This document shows positions 33,414-42,139 of a stretch of 64,000 nucleotides of DNA, one piece after another. The notes beneath the pieces are model-generated. The model worked only from the letters and a program-made list of their open reading frames with translations. It was not told the DNA's origin and searched no databases. The stretch is from an uncultured Muribaculaceae bacterium (GTDB lineage: Bacteria; Bacteroidota; Bacteroidia; Bacteroidales; Muribaculaceae): the NCBI GenBank assembly GCA_910586975.1, contig CAJUKX010000003.1, positions 1 to 64,000 of the forward strand, in the 5' to 3' direction. The translations under genes were made by a program, and so were the position numbers. Position 1 is the stretch's first letter, and every line of letters starts with the position of its first letter.

Positions 33414-33895
33414 TATAATTTATTTAAAAATTTTAATGCTTCCTCACTTCCAAAGAAGTATTGTGTGGATTTCTTAACTGTATATTTTATCTTCTCTATT
33501 AGTTGGGCGATTGACCAATACCCTTGCATATAGAGCTGTATCTGGCGGCCAACGTTGTCATCAGCAACAGGACCTATCACAATATCATACGAGTGATTAA
33601 GGGAGTCGGAGGCATTACGCCTGTTATTGACAACAAACTCTGCCCATTCCTCAGTGTAGTCAGCGAATATTTTCACGTTAAGTCCGCATTCAAGTGCACG
33701 GTCAAGGTCAAATTCGTAGGAAGTTACAGTAGCTTCGCCCTCTTGTAGCATCCTTACTCTTGATTCAGCCCAAAGGAGCGCCTGGTCATAATCGGGGTTA
33801 AGATAGAATCCCTTGCCGAAGTCCTTGCCCGGTTTACTCTTTGACAGATCAATGGTGTCAATGTCCATGTATGAACCATGATGTAACTTTGTCAT
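33413..33895 (-). CDS. DUF3990 domain protein, predicted ADP-ribosyltransferase-like fold
   Basis: A 160-residue DUF3990 protein. It shows the family's N-terminal LHHGSY (H6, at the place of the ART-clan H), the DFGKGFYLNPDYDQALLWA block (aromatic Y31), a central YEFDLDRAL strand, the YDIVIGPVADDN motif, and a C-terminal QYFFGSEEALKFL. The DUF3990 family is grouped by fold with ADP-ribosyltransferases; activity and target are not established. It is enclosed by two small genes with overlaps of 4 bp (upstream) and 1 bp (downstream), an arrangement typical of toxin-antitoxin-like or conflict modules. Lower G+C than the flanking core genes and flanking repeats suggest acquisition. Confidence 0.82.
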   Translation of the reverse strand: MTKLHHGSYMDIDTIDLSKSKPGKDFGKGFYLNPDYDQALLWAESRVRMLQEGEATVTSYEFDLDRALECGLNVKIFADYTEEWAEFVVNNRRNASDSLNHSYDIVIGPVADDNVGRQIQLYMQGYWSIAQLIEKIKYTVKKSTQYFFGSEEALKFLNKL

Positions 33896-34119
33896 GAAAT
33901 ACGACCTCCCTTTTTATAGCAAAGCACCTGCAAATCGTCAACAGCACTATCAATAGATTGGGTATGTTCAACCTCATAACAATCGTTGAGGAAGTCAATT
34001 CCGGTAAAACGACGCAGATATGCGTATGCCTGTTGATTAGTCAGATTAAAACGCTTGGCGAATTCACTGACGCAGACAACAATATACTCTATTCTATTCT
34101 TTAATTCATGTCTATCCAT
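33892..34119 (-). CDS. DUF3791 small protein, first gene of the DUF3990 operon
   Basis: A 75-residue helical protein with the DUF3791 pattern: IEYIVVCVSEFAKRFNLTNQQAYAYLRRFTGIDFLNDCYEVEHTQSIDSAVDDLQVLC. DUF3791 genes frequently neighbour DUF3990 genes. The stop overlaps the DUF3990 start (ATGA). As first gene of the transcript it would be translated before the enzyme, the order usual for antitoxins; this functional reading is an inference. The promoter is TACCTTTG at 34166-34173. Confidence 0.75.
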   Translation of the reverse strand: MDRHELKNRIEYIVVCVSEFAKRFNLTNQQAYAYLRRFTGIDFLNDCYEVEHTQSIDSAVDDLQVLCYKKGGRIS

Positions 34120-34165
34120 ATCAAATTATCTTTAGTTTTTGTCTGCGTTATCACATGGTAATATG

Positions 34166-34173
34166 CAAAGGTA
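34166..34173 (-). promoter_or_regulatory. -7 element of the DUF3791-DUF3990 operon
   Basis: TACCTTTG on the minus strand, 46 nt before the first gene. An imperfect palindrome TTACCATGTGATAA lies just downstream (34147-34160) and could be an operator. Confidence 0.5.
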
Positions 34174-34195
34174 CAAATTATTTTTCTAACATCCT

Positions 34196-34232
34196 TTTTC
34201 TCCTTATTTTTTCAATACCTTGTCGGTTATGG
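34196..34232. repeat. Right flanking repeat of the DUF3990 islet, within the symporter 3' end
   Basis: Thirty-seven bp matching 33126-33162 (31/37). It covers the last nine codons and stop of the DAACS symporter gene plus 8 bp beyond, so the islet sits exactly at that gene's 3' end. Confidence 0.6.
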
Positions 34233-35403
34233 CGCAAACACACGAGTCTGACCACACGTTCTCGGCGGTTTCTATCATATCAATCACAGTATAGACCGGC
34301 AGGATAACGCCCATCAATACAATGTTGGCTCCCATTCCCGACATAAGCGAGAGCGTAAGGAAATAGCAACCCATCGGCACTCCCGCATTGCCTACGGCCG
34401 ACAGCACTGATATCAGCAGCCACACTATCATGGTGACAGCCGTAATGGGCATGCCGTTGTTCTGCATCACAAACAGCGATGTGACAAGTATGAATGCCGC
34501 ACAGCCGTTCATATTGATCGTTGTACATATAGGCAGTACAAAGCGGGCCACCTTGGGGCTCACACCTATCCTTTTCTCGGCATTATCCATAGTCACGGGC
34601 AATGTAGCCGCCGAGCTCTTGGTAAACAGCGCCATAAGCACGGCCTGACTCATACCTTTGAGCGTGGTGATAGGGTTCAAGCCTTTAAACAAAAGGAAAC
34701 AAGGCAGAATTATAAAAAACTGAATGCAGTTACCGGCTATAACCACAAGCACATATTTGCCAAGCGAGTCGAGCATCATTCCGCCCGACACCTCCGAGAC
34801 AAGTTGTGCCGCAAAAGCCACTATACCCACGGGCAAAATGGCAATTAGCCATTTTATGAGTATAAACATCAGCTCCTGCAAGCCGTTCAAACCGTTGATC
34901 ACAGTGCGTTTGGCATCAGAATCGGGCATCTTTGACAGGGCAATGCCTGCGGCGAAGCACAATACGAGCAATCCCAGCACGTTGCCTTCGAGAAATGGCT
35001 TGACAACATTGTCGGGAACCACCGACAGTAGATGGTCGGTGTACGACAGCTCTACAGGAGCAACCGTAGAGCTGTTCTGGGCATTTATCAATTCGGGAGG
35101 TACATTTCCGGGCGCAATAAGTATGTAAAGAATCAAACCCACGGCAGCAGCTGCTGTGGTGGTGAGCAGCGTATAGGTTACGGCAGTCTTGAACATTCGC
35201 CCCATCTCGCGCCCGCCACCCAGCGATGCAAGTGTGGTGACCACAGCCAGTACAATAGTAGGCACTGCCAGTAATCTGAACAGACGTGTGAAAATCATGG
35301 CAATGACACCCATAGCCTTGTCAAGCGGTGCTATTCCGGCCAAACCTATTCCAACGCCGACAGCCAAGGCCACCAGCCATAATATCATCTGATTCTTTTT
35401 CAT
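34204..35403 (-). CDS. Dicarboxylate/amino acid:cation symporter (DAACS family)
   Basis: A 399-residue membrane transporter of the DAACS (GltP/DctA/SstT) fold with about eight membrane helices and two re-entrant loops. Signatures seen: FTKSSAATLPVTMD (HP1 serine-rich motif), TTINMNGCAAF (the NMDGT-like motif, here NMNG) and GNAGVPMGCYFLTL (HP2). Members import glutamate, aspartate, serine/threonine or C4-dicarboxylates with Na+ or H+; the NMNG variant does not let me name the substrate. The 3' end borders the DUF3990 islet, and its last codons are duplicated on the far side of that islet. Confidence 0.9.
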   Translation of the reverse strand: MKKNQMILWLVALAVGVGIGLAGIAPLDKAMGVIAMIFTRLFRLLAVPTIVLAVVTTLASLGGGREMGRMFKTAVTYTLLTTTAAAAVGLILYILIAPGNVPPELINAQNSSTVAPVELSYTDHLLSVVPDNVVKPFLEGNVLGLLVLCFAAGIALSKMPDSDAKRTVINGLNGLQELMFILIKWLIAILPVGIVAFAAQLVSEVSGGMMLDSLGKYVLVVIAGNCIQFFIILPCFLLFKGLNPITTLKGMSQAVLMALFTKSSAATLPVTMDNAEKRIGVSPKVARFVLPICTTINMNGCAAFILVTSLFVMQNNGMPITAVTMIVWLLISVLSAVGNAGVPMGCYFLTLSLMSGMGANIVLMGVILPVYTVIDMIETAENVWSDSCVCAITDKVLKK

Positions 35404-35467
35404 TTATCAAGCAATTGAGCAATTGAGCATACTCTAAAAGAAACATTCCGTCGCAGCGATTGGTTTG

Positions 35468-37327
35468 CTACTCTTTCTCCGAAAGCTCAAGCCAGCGCAT
35501 TTCCTTCTCGTCGAGCAAGTCTTTCACCTGCTCATATCTCTGCGACATGGCAGCAACGTCGGTAAGGGTCTCTCCGCTGTTGAAACGGGCCTCGAGTTCA
35601 TTTTTTTCGGCTGTAAGCTCATCAATCTCTTTGGTGAGGGCTTCCAGCTCCTTGCGCTCCTTAAAGGATAGTTTTTCGGGACGAGAGGCTCTTACGCGTT
35701 CCTGCGCAGGCTTTTCAGCAGGCTTTTGCTCGCGTTCGGCAGCTTCCTGTTCCTTGCGCCACGTTGCATATTCACTATAAGTGCCGGGGAAGTCTTTGAT
35801 TTCACCATCGCCGGTCATAACAAACAGATGATCAACGATATTATCGAGGAAATAACGGTCGTGACTGACTACTATAAGGCAGCCCTTGAATTCAGTGAGA
35901 TATTCTTCAAGAATACCGAGTGTAACAATGTCGAGGTCGTTGGTCGGTTCGTCGAGAATCAGGAAGTTGGGCTGCCTCATCAGCACTGTGGCGAGATGGA
36001 GCCGGCAAAGCTCGCCGCCGCTCAGAGTTGAGATGTATTTCTGCTGATCGGCCGGGCTGAACAAGAATCGGTTGAGAAACTGCATGGGCGAAAGTTTATA
36101 TTCGCCGGTATCAATTTCCTCGGCCAGTTCTGTTATGGCATCAATCACACGCTTGCCGGGATTGAACGAGATACCCTCCTGACTGTAGTAACCGAAACGC
36201 ACTGTCTGTCCCACGTTCCATTTGCCTTTATCGGCGGGTATGAGCCCCTGCAGGAGCTTTATAAAAGTGGATTTTCCCACACCGTTGGCTCCTATCAACC
36301 CCACCTTCTCATAGCGGGCAAAGGTATAGGTAAAATCGCGCAGTATGGCCTTTTCGCCAAAACTTTTGGATATATGTTCCGCCTCAAAAATCTTCGAACC
36401 TATGTATGATGCTTTCACATCGAGGTTAACATCCTTTTCGGCCCTTATGCCATTGCGTTTTTTCTCCACAAGATCATAATAAGCGTCAATGCGGTATTTA
36501 GCCTTGCCGGCACGGGCCTGCGGTTGCCGGTTCATCCATTCCTGCTCCTTGCGCAGGGTGTTTTTCACCTTTGCAAGTTCGGCAGTCATGGCTTCGATAC
36601 GCTCGGCTCGGCGACGCAGATAATAGTTGTAATTGCCGTCGTATGAATATATCTGACGGTTGTCTATCTCTATGATTTTATTACATACGCGGTCAAGGAA
36701 ATAACGGTCGTGAGTCACCATCAGCAGGGTCATGCGCGAGCGTTTGAGATAATTCTCTATCCATTCTATAACTTCAATGTCGAGATGATTGGTAGGCTCG
36801 TCGAGAATCAGAAAGTCGGGATTTCGCATCAACACCGCAGCCAGGGCCACGCGTTTACGCTGACCGCCCGAAAGTTTGTCGACACGCTGCTTCAGGTCGT
36901 GTATGCCGAGCTGTCCCAGCAACTGCCGCAGGCGATCCTCATAGTCCCACGCGCCTACGGTGTCGAGGTGCAGGCTCATTTCCTGTATTTTGGCTGCATC
37001 ACCCGAGGCAAGTGCAGCCTCATAATCGCGCACCGCCACGGCAATGGGATCATCGCTCTGCAAAGCGGCCTCGGCCACGGTAGGATTACCGGTAAAAGCA
37101 GGTTTCTGCGCCAGATAACCTACACGCAGGTCATTGCGCCACACTATGCGGCCGCTGTCGTAATCTTCATCACCCGCAAGTATGCTGAGCATCGTAGACT
37201 TACCGGTGCCGTTCTTGGCTACAATACCTACTTTGTCGCCCTCGTTGATTCCGAATGTCACACCATCAAAAAGCATACGGTCGCCATAGCTCTTGCTTAG
37301 ATTCTCTACCTGTAAAAAACTTGCCAT
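35468..37327 (-). CDS. uup: ABC-F family ATPase (Uup-like)
   Basis: A 619-residue soluble protein with two ABC domains and no membrane segments. Walker A motifs are AKNGTGKST and GANGVGKST, signatures LSGGQRKRVALA and LSGGELCRLHLA, and Walker B ILDEPTNHLDI and ILDEPTNDLDI. The inter-domain linker is rich in Arg/Lys, and the C-terminal 75 residues form an acidic/basic coiled coil (ERKELEALTKEIDELTAEKNELEARF) as in Uup. ABC-F proteins act on the ribosome; Uup is also linked to branched DNA intermediates. The start at 37327 (MASFLQVENLSKSYG) follows from the promoter at 37354-37361; the upstream start at 37366 would lie outside the transcript. Confidence 0.88.
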   Translation of the reverse strand: MASFLQVENLSKSYGDRMLFDGVTFGINEGDKVGIVAKNGTGKSTMLSILAGDEDYDSGRIVWRNDLRVGYLAQKPAFTGNPTVAEAALQSDDPIAVAVRDYEAALASGDAAKIQEMSLHLDTVGAWDYEDRLRQLLGQLGIHDLKQRVDKLSGGQRKRVALAAVLMRNPDFLILDEPTNHLDIEVIEWIENYLKRSRMTLLMVTHDRYFLDRVCNKIIEIDNRQIYSYDGNYNYYLRRRAERIEAMTAELAKVKNTLRKEQEWMNRQPQARAGKAKYRIDAYYDLVEKKRNGIRAEKDVNLDVKASYIGSKIFEAEHISKSFGEKAILRDFTYTFARYEKVGLIGANGVGKSTFIKLLQGLIPADKGKWNVGQTVRFGYYSQEGISFNPGKRVIDAITELAEEIDTGEYKLSPMQFLNRFLFSPADQQKYISTLSGGELCRLHLATVLMRQPNFLILDEPTNDLDIVTLGILEEYLTEFKGCLIVVSHDRYFLDNIVDHLFVMTGDGEIKDFPGTYSEYATWRKEQEAAEREQKPAEKPAQERVRASRPEKLSFKERKELEALTKEIDELTAEKNELEARFNSGETLTDVAAMSQRYEQVKDLLDEKEMRWLELSEKE

Positions 37328-37353
37328 TATTATCCTCTTACTTTTTATATGTG

Positions 37354-37392
37354 CAAATTTAGTCAAATTATCGTTTTTTTTACCTATATTTG
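37354..37392. promoter_or_regulatory. Divergent promoters of the ABC-F and M13 peptidase genes
   Basis: Minus-strand TAAATTTG at 37354-37361 drives the ABC-F gene and plus-strand TATATTTG at 37385-37392 drives the peptidase gene; both fit the TAnnTTTG consensus. Confidence 0.6.
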
Positions 37393-37413
37393 CACATCAA
37401 ACTAATCATTGAT

Positions 37414-39450
37414 ATGAAAAAAACTTTTATTTCAGCAGCAATAGCCATGAGTATTATCTCTCTCGCTTCCTGCTCCAATTCAACCAAGGCTGTAGACGAC
37501 ACACCGCGCGGTGTCGACAGAGCCAATCTTGATGAGTCGGTAAAACCCGGCGATGACTTCTACCAGTATGCTTGCGGCGGCTGGATGAAAGCCAATCCCC
37601 TTTCCGACGAATATTCACGCTACGGAACCTTTGACCAGCTCGGCGAACTCAACCGTACTCAGGTGCGCGAACTCGTTCAGGGACTCGACGCATCCACTGC
37701 CGAGAAAGGCTCAAATGCACAGAAAATCGCCGACCTCTACGCAATGGGTATGGACAGCGTGCGCCTCAATAAGGAAGGCGCCGAATCTATCAAGGCCGAC
37801 CTCGCCGTAATCAACGGCGCAACACGCGAAAACGTTGTTGACCTTATGGCCAAGATGCCCGGTATCAGCGCTTTCTTCGGCACCGGCGTTGAAGCCGACA
37901 TGCTCAATGTAGAGCGCAATACCATGTACTGGCAGCAGGGTGGTCTCGGTCTCGGCGACCGCGATTACTATCTCGAAGATACCGACAACGCCAAGCAAGT
38001 ACGCGACGCTTACAAGACTTACCTCACTACCCTGGCCAAACTTATCGGATATGACGAAAAACGCGCAGGTGAGTTCACCGAAAACGTAATGTCGGTTGAG
38101 ACACAGCTGGCCAACGCAGCCATGACCCGCGAAGAACTTCGTAATCCCGCGGCGTCTTACAACCCCATGGCCATCGCCGACCTCGCAAAGCAATATCCCA
38201 ACGTTGATCTCAAGCGCTATTTCGCAAGCCAGGGCATCAACAAGATCGACACCCTTATCGTAGGCCAGCCCAAGAGCCTTGCAGCCGTTAACGACATCCT
38301 TGGCAAAGCCGACGAACAGGTACTCCGCGATTACCTTACAGCAGGATACGTATCTACAGCCGGTTCTTACCTGAGCGATGATTTCGTAAATGCCGAATTC
38401 GCCCTGTCGCAGGTTCTCTCGGGCGTAAAGCAACAGCAGCCCCGCTGGAAGCGCGCTCTCTCTGTACCCAACGGCATGATGGGTGAAGCTCTCGGCGAAC
38501 TTTATGTTGCCAAATACTTCCCGCCCGAATCAAAGGAGAAGATGACCACCTTGGTTAAAAACCTCCAGACCGCCCTCGGCCAGCACATCAACAACCTCAC
38601 ATGGATGAGCGACGAAACCAAAGCAAAAGCTCTCGAAAAACTGTCAAACTTCCGTGTGAAAATCGGTTATCCCGACAAGTGGATTGATTACTCTGCACTC
38701 GAAATCGATCCTTCCGACAGCTATTGGGCTAACATACAGAAGGCTATTATCTTCAACCAAAACCGCAACCTCGCCGACTACGGTAAACCCGTCGACAAAG
38801 ACCGCTGGTACATGTCGCCTCAGACCGTAAACGCCTATTACAACCCCACTACCAACGAAATCTGCTTCCCCGCAGGTATCCTTCAGGCACCCTACTTCAA
38901 TCCCAATGCTGATGATGCCGAAAACTACGGTGCTATCGGTGTTGTAATTGGCCACGAAATGACCCACGGATTCGACGACCAGGGCCGTCAGTTCGACAAG
39001 GACGGTAACTTCTCTAACTGGTGGACCGAAGAAGATGCCAAGGCATTCACCGCACTGGCCGACTCACTTGCCGCCCAGTTCGACGCTATCGAAGTTGCTC
39101 CCGGCGTACACGCCAACGGCCGCTTCACCCTCGGCGAAAACATTGCCGACCAGGGAGGCCTGCGCGTTGCTTACACCGCTTACCACAATGCTCTGGGCGA
39201 AGGCAACGAAGGTGAAGTTATCGACGGCTTCACACCCGACCAGCGCTTCTACCTCTCATACGCAAACGTATGGGCCGGAAACATCCGCGAAGCCGAAATT
39301 CTCAAGCGCACCAAGACCGACCCCCACTCACTGGGCAAATGGCGCGTGAACGCATCGCTCCGCAATATTGAACCCTTCTTCAAGGCATTCAACATCACCG
39401 AAGGTCAACCCATGTTCCGCCCCGAAGCTGAACGTGTTGTAATCTGGTAA
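37414..39450 (+). CDS. M13 family zinc metallopeptidase (PepO/neprilysin-like lipoprotein)
   Basis: A 678-residue peptidase. The start at 37414 (MKKTFISAAIAMSI) gives a lipoprotein signal with lipobox LASC, so it is likely anchored in the envelope. The M13 features are complete: N-terminal PGDDFYQYACGGWMKANP, zinc site HEMTH (about residues 514-518), the ENIADQGG third-ligand motif, and the C-terminal NASLRNIEPFFKAFN...FRPEAERVVIW. Such enzymes cleave small peptides outside the cytoplasm. The codon choice is strikingly C-ending (GAC, AAC, CTC, ATC), as in pta, ackA and aspS here, which suggests high expression. Confidence 0.95.
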   Translation: MKKTFISAAIAMSIISLASCSNSTKAVDDTPRGVDRANLDESVKPGDDFYQYACGGWMKANPLSDEYSRYGTFDQLGELNRTQVRELVQGLDASTAEKGSNAQKIADLYAMGMDSVRLNKEGAESIKADLAVINGATRENVVDLMAKMPGISAFFGTGVEADMLNVERNTMYWQQGGLGLGDRDYYLEDTDNAKQVRDAYKTYLTTLAKLIGYDEKRAGEFTENVMSVETQLANAAMTREELRNPAASYNPMAIADLAKQYPNVDLKRYFASQGINKIDTLIVGQPKSLAAVNDILGKADEQVLRDYLTAGYVSTAGSYLSDDFVNAEFALSQVLSGVKQQQPRWKRALSVPNGMMGEALGELYVAKYFPPESKEKMTTLVKNLQTALGQHINNLTWMSDETKAKALEKLSNFRVKIGYPDKWIDYSALEIDPSDSYWANIQKAIIFNQNRNLADYGKPVDKDRWYMSPQTVNAYYNPTTNEICFPAGILQAPYFNPNADDAENYGAIGVVIGHEMTHGFDDQGRQFDKDGNFSNWWTEEDAKAFTALADSLAAQFDAIEVAPGVHANGRFTLGENIADQGGLRVAYTAYHNALGEGNEGEVIDGFTPDQRFYLSYANVWAGNIREAEILKRTKTDPHSLGKWRVNASLRNIEPFFKAFNITEGQPMFRPEAERVVIW

Positions 39451-39469
39451 ACGATACATATTACAAAGC

Positions 39470-39508
39470 AAAATGGCCGGTTCCTGCGATTCTGGGACCG
39501 GCCATTTT
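39470..39508. terminator. Bidirectional terminator between M13 peptidase and pullulanase genes
   Basis: A 15-bp stem AAAATGGCCGGTTCC / GGGACCGGCCATTTT (one G-T pair) with A and T tracts, between convergent genes. Confidence 0.9.
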
Positions 39509-39524
39509 TATTTATACAGTACGA

Positions 39525-41531
39525 TTATTTCACCTTTGCAAGTATCAAGGCGCTTGTAGGCTCTACGGTCATCTTGCCGCCCTTGGCAGTACCAAGACCG
39601 GTGGCCTTAAGGTCGCCGTCGCGGGCTATCACAGTCCAGTCGCCCTTGGGAATCTTTACCTCGCGAGGTTCGTCTGAGCCGTTGAACACGAGCTTGATTT
39701 CCTTCCATTCATCGCCGTTGGCGTTGTTCTTTATAGAATAAGAGATGAGGTTAGGCTCTGTAACTTTGTCAAATACGATGTTCTTTGCGATATCAGCTGC
39801 GTTGGTCATGCGGAATGCAGGATGAGCCTTGCGCAGAGCTATCAGCTCCTTGTAATAGTTGAACTGACCGGCGTTCTTGGTCTTGAGTTCCCAGTCGATG
39901 GCGTTGACTGAATCGGGCGATTTAAAGGAATTGTGCACACCTTTCTTGTCGCGGAACACTTCTTCACCGGCAAACATAAACGGAGTGCCCTGCGAGGTGA
40001 ATACGATAGTCTGGGCAAGACGGGCCGCACGCTGGCGGTCGGCCTCGGTGCTGCCGGGCATCGACTTGGCAAGCTTGTCGGTGAGTGTGAGATCGTCGTG
40101 GCAGCTCACATAATTGATAATCATTTCAGGCGATTCGGCATAAGCAAACTTGGAGTTGTTGCCCTTTGAGTAATCTACCTGAGGATGGGCAGTTGAAGCC
40201 ACTATACCTATTTTTACGGTTTCTTCGTTTCCGGGTTTACCGGTAACAAATCCGCGATCCTCGGCATTAGAGTAGTGTCCCTTGATGGCATCGCGTATAT
40301 CATCTGAGAAAACGGCTATGCCCTGCATTTTGCTTACATTCTCCTTAAGTGCACGGCGTTCTACGGGCAGTGGAGAATCACCGGCGGTCCAACCTTCGCC
40401 GTACACGAAAATCGAAGGATTGATTTTCTTAAGCTCAGTAGCCACGCGGTTCATTGTCTCGGTATCGTGGATTGCCATGAGGTCGAAGCGGAAGCCGTCG
40501 ATATGGTATTCATCGGCCCAGTACTTTACTGAATTTACGATGTAGTCGCTCATCTGTTTGCGGTCAGAAGCTGTTTCGTTGCCGCATGCCGAGGCATCGC
40601 TGTATGAGCCGTCGGCACGATGACGGTAATAATATCCGGGAGCTGTGAGCGAGAAATTGGAGTCGTCGTTGTTGGCGGTATGGTTGTATACCACATCCAT
40701 CACCACACCAATGCCGGCATCGTGCAGAGCCTTTACCATCTGCTTCATCTCGCGCACACGGGCCGAAGGATTGGCGGGGTCGGTTGAGTATGAGCCTTCA
40801 GGCGCATTGTAGTTGTAGGGATCGTAGCCCCAATTGTAAGTATTGGCGGGCAGGTTGGCCTCGTCCACCGAGTTGTAGTCGTATGAGGGGAGAATATGCA
40901 CGTGGGTCACACCAAGTTCCTTGAGGTGGTCTATGCCGGTGGCAAGGCCGTCGGGATTGGTAGTGGCCGGCTCGGTAAGAGCGAGAAATTTTCCCTTATG
41001 TGCGATTCCCGAGTTAGGGTGCATGCTGAAGTCGCGATGGTGCATTTCATAGAGTACAACATCTGTTATGTTATCAACCTTGGGCCCCTTGTCAGAGCTC
41101 CAACCTTCGGGATTGGTAGTTGCAAAGTCTATGATAGCCGCACGTTTGCCGTTGGTGCCCACTGCCTTGGCCCAAACGCCGGGAGTCTCATCGAGCCACT
41201 TGCCGTCGTGCTTGATGGTAAAGGTGTAGAACTTGCCGTACAGGGGTTTGTCAACCGACACTCTCCATGTTCCTTGATTGGCTTTTTTCATGTCGAGGGT
41301 ATCGGTAGCGGGCGTATTGCGGTCGGTGTCGTATAGAAGCACCTTGGCGGCCTGCGCCTCGGGCGACCACAGAGTGAAGTGTGTGCCGCTGTTATCTACC
41401 AGAAGTTCAAGATCAGATCCGTCGTAGGTAGGCCAGTTGTCGTACTTGGCATCGGGATTTTGAGCTGAAGCATAAATCGAAGAACCGGCTACAATGGTAG
41501 CGGCCAGAAGTTTGGATATGCTATTGTTCAT
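39525..41531 (-). CDS. pulA: Type I pullulanase (GH13)
   Basis: A 668-residue exported alpha-1,6-debranching enzyme for pullulan, glycogen and amylopectin. A signal peptide (cut after YASA) precedes a CBM48-like N-terminal domain (FTLWSPEAQAAKVLLYD) and the GH13 barrel. The type I marker YNWGYDP is present; the catalytic residues lie in GFRFDLMAIHD (nucleophile D), VYGEGW (acid/base E) and VSCHDD (stabilising D). The C-terminal beta domain ends in SALILAKVK. A stand-alone gene outside a sus cluster suggests action on storage or host glycogen, an inference. Confidence 0.94.
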   Translation of the reverse strand: MNNSISKLLAATIVAGSSIYASAQNPDAKYDNWPTYDGSDLELLVDNSGTHFTLWSPEAQAAKVLLYDTDRNTPATDTLDMKKANQGTWRVSVDKPLYGKFYTFTIKHDGKWLDETPGVWAKAVGTNGKRAAIIDFATTNPEGWSSDKGPKVDNITDVVLYEMHHRDFSMHPNSGIAHKGKFLALTEPATTNPDGLATGIDHLKELGVTHVHILPSYDYNSVDEANLPANTYNWGYDPYNYNAPEGSYSTDPANPSARVREMKQMVKALHDAGIGVVMDVVYNHTANNDDSNFSLTAPGYYYRHRADGSYSDASACGNETASDRKQMSDYIVNSVKYWADEYHIDGFRFDLMAIHDTETMNRVATELKKINPSIFVYGEGWTAGDSPLPVERRALKENVSKMQGIAVFSDDIRDAIKGHYSNAEDRGFVTGKPGNEETVKIGIVASTAHPQVDYSKGNNSKFAYAESPEMIINYVSCHDDLTLTDKLAKSMPGSTEADRQRAARLAQTIVFTSQGTPFMFAGEEVFRDKKGVHNSFKSPDSVNAIDWELKTKNAGQFNYYKELIALRKAHPAFRMTNAADIAKNIVFDKVTEPNLISYSIKNNANGDEWKEIKLVFNGSDEPREVKIPKGDWTVIARDGDLKATGLGTAKGGKMTVEPTSALILAKVK

Positions 41532-41615
41532 TATTTTGAATGATATGTGTAAGTAAGTATAATATGTAATTCATGGACACACCGGTAGCGGTGCTTGATA
41601 TATTCTTATCAGGTG

Positions 41616-41936
41616 TTATTTAACAACAACACGCTTTGATTGTCCATCAATACGGACAATGTAGTAGCCGGGCTTGAGTTCAATATGTGTCTTGCCCTCG
41701 GTAATCGCCACATGCTTCACGAGCTGACCGGTGAGGGCGTATATTGCTACTTCATGACTTTCGTTGTCGGCTACGGTAATCTCAATACACTGACTGCCGG
41801 TTGCCACCTGTGGATCCACACGTTCAACAGCAGCAATATCATCCTGCCCGAAGCGGTCATTGGGCGATGCCGCCGCGGCCATCGACCCACACACTGCGAG
41901 AACTGCAAAAATGATATGTCGGTGTATTCTTTTCAT
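41616..41936 (-). CDS. Small secreted protein consisting mainly of a T9SS-like C-terminal domain
   Basis: A 106-residue protein with a signal peptide (HIIFAVLAVCGSMAAAA). The last 60 residues (EVAIYALTGQLVKHVAITEG, then GYYIVRIDGQSKRVVVK) have the beta-sandwich pattern of type IX secretion sorting domains or their pro-secretion tails. There is no cargo domain, only about 30 residues of linker. Either it is the remnant of a larger surface protein or the tail itself is the product. It has its own promoter (TAACTTTG at 41944-41951). Confidence 0.7.
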   Translation of the reverse strand: MKRIHRHIIFAVLAVCGSMAAAASPNDRFGQDDIAAVERVDPQVATGSQCIEITVADNESHEVAIYALTGQLVKHVAITEGKTHIELKPGYYIVRIDGQSKRVVVK

Positions 41937-41943
41937 CTTCTTA

Positions 41944-41951
41944 CAAAGTTA
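41944..41951 (-). promoter_or_regulatory. -7 element of the small tail-only protein gene
   Basis: TAACTTTG on the minus strand, 8 nt upstream of the ATG, giving a leader of only a few bases. Confidence 0.5.
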
Positions 41952-41985
41952 CATAATTTATTGTGCATTTGCAAGCCATTTAATA

Positions 41986-42005
41986 TAAATTAGCAAAATT
42001 TCAGC
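41986..42005. repeat. Left 20-bp direct repeat of the GNAT islet
   Basis: TAAATTAGCAAAATTTCAGC, repeated exactly at 43064-43083. The repeat contains a small dyad AAATT-AGCAA-AATTT, as recombination core sites often do. Confidence 0.75.
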
Positions 42006-42103
42006 TGCTGTTCTATCAGAGGGTTTTCTTAATATCAATCTACATTATCATAAACAGTTTAAAAATCATGGTTTTAAAATCTTATAATCTCGAAAAATTG
42101 TTG

Positions 42104-42111
42104 TAACTTTG
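42104..42111 (+). promoter_or_regulatory. -7 element of the antitoxin-like/GNAT operon
   Basis: TAACTTTG, followed by a short leader with a strong ribosome binding site (AAAGGAG at 42124-42130) before the ATG at 42140, unusual in this window where most genes lack an obvious Shine-Dalgarno sequence. Confidence 0.65.
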
Positions 42112-42139
42112 TAATCTATAAGCAAAGGAGATAAAAATC

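Noticed and set aside
37328..37366. Longer starts for several minus- and plus-strand genes (ABC-F at 37366, PBP1A at 26897, M13 at 37390, ZIP at 48931, tatD at 52184, GHL10 at 46995).
   Set aside because: Each longer start runs into a promoter or terminator, or pushes a signal peptide, lipobox or conserved N-terminus into the interior, so the downstream ATG was used.
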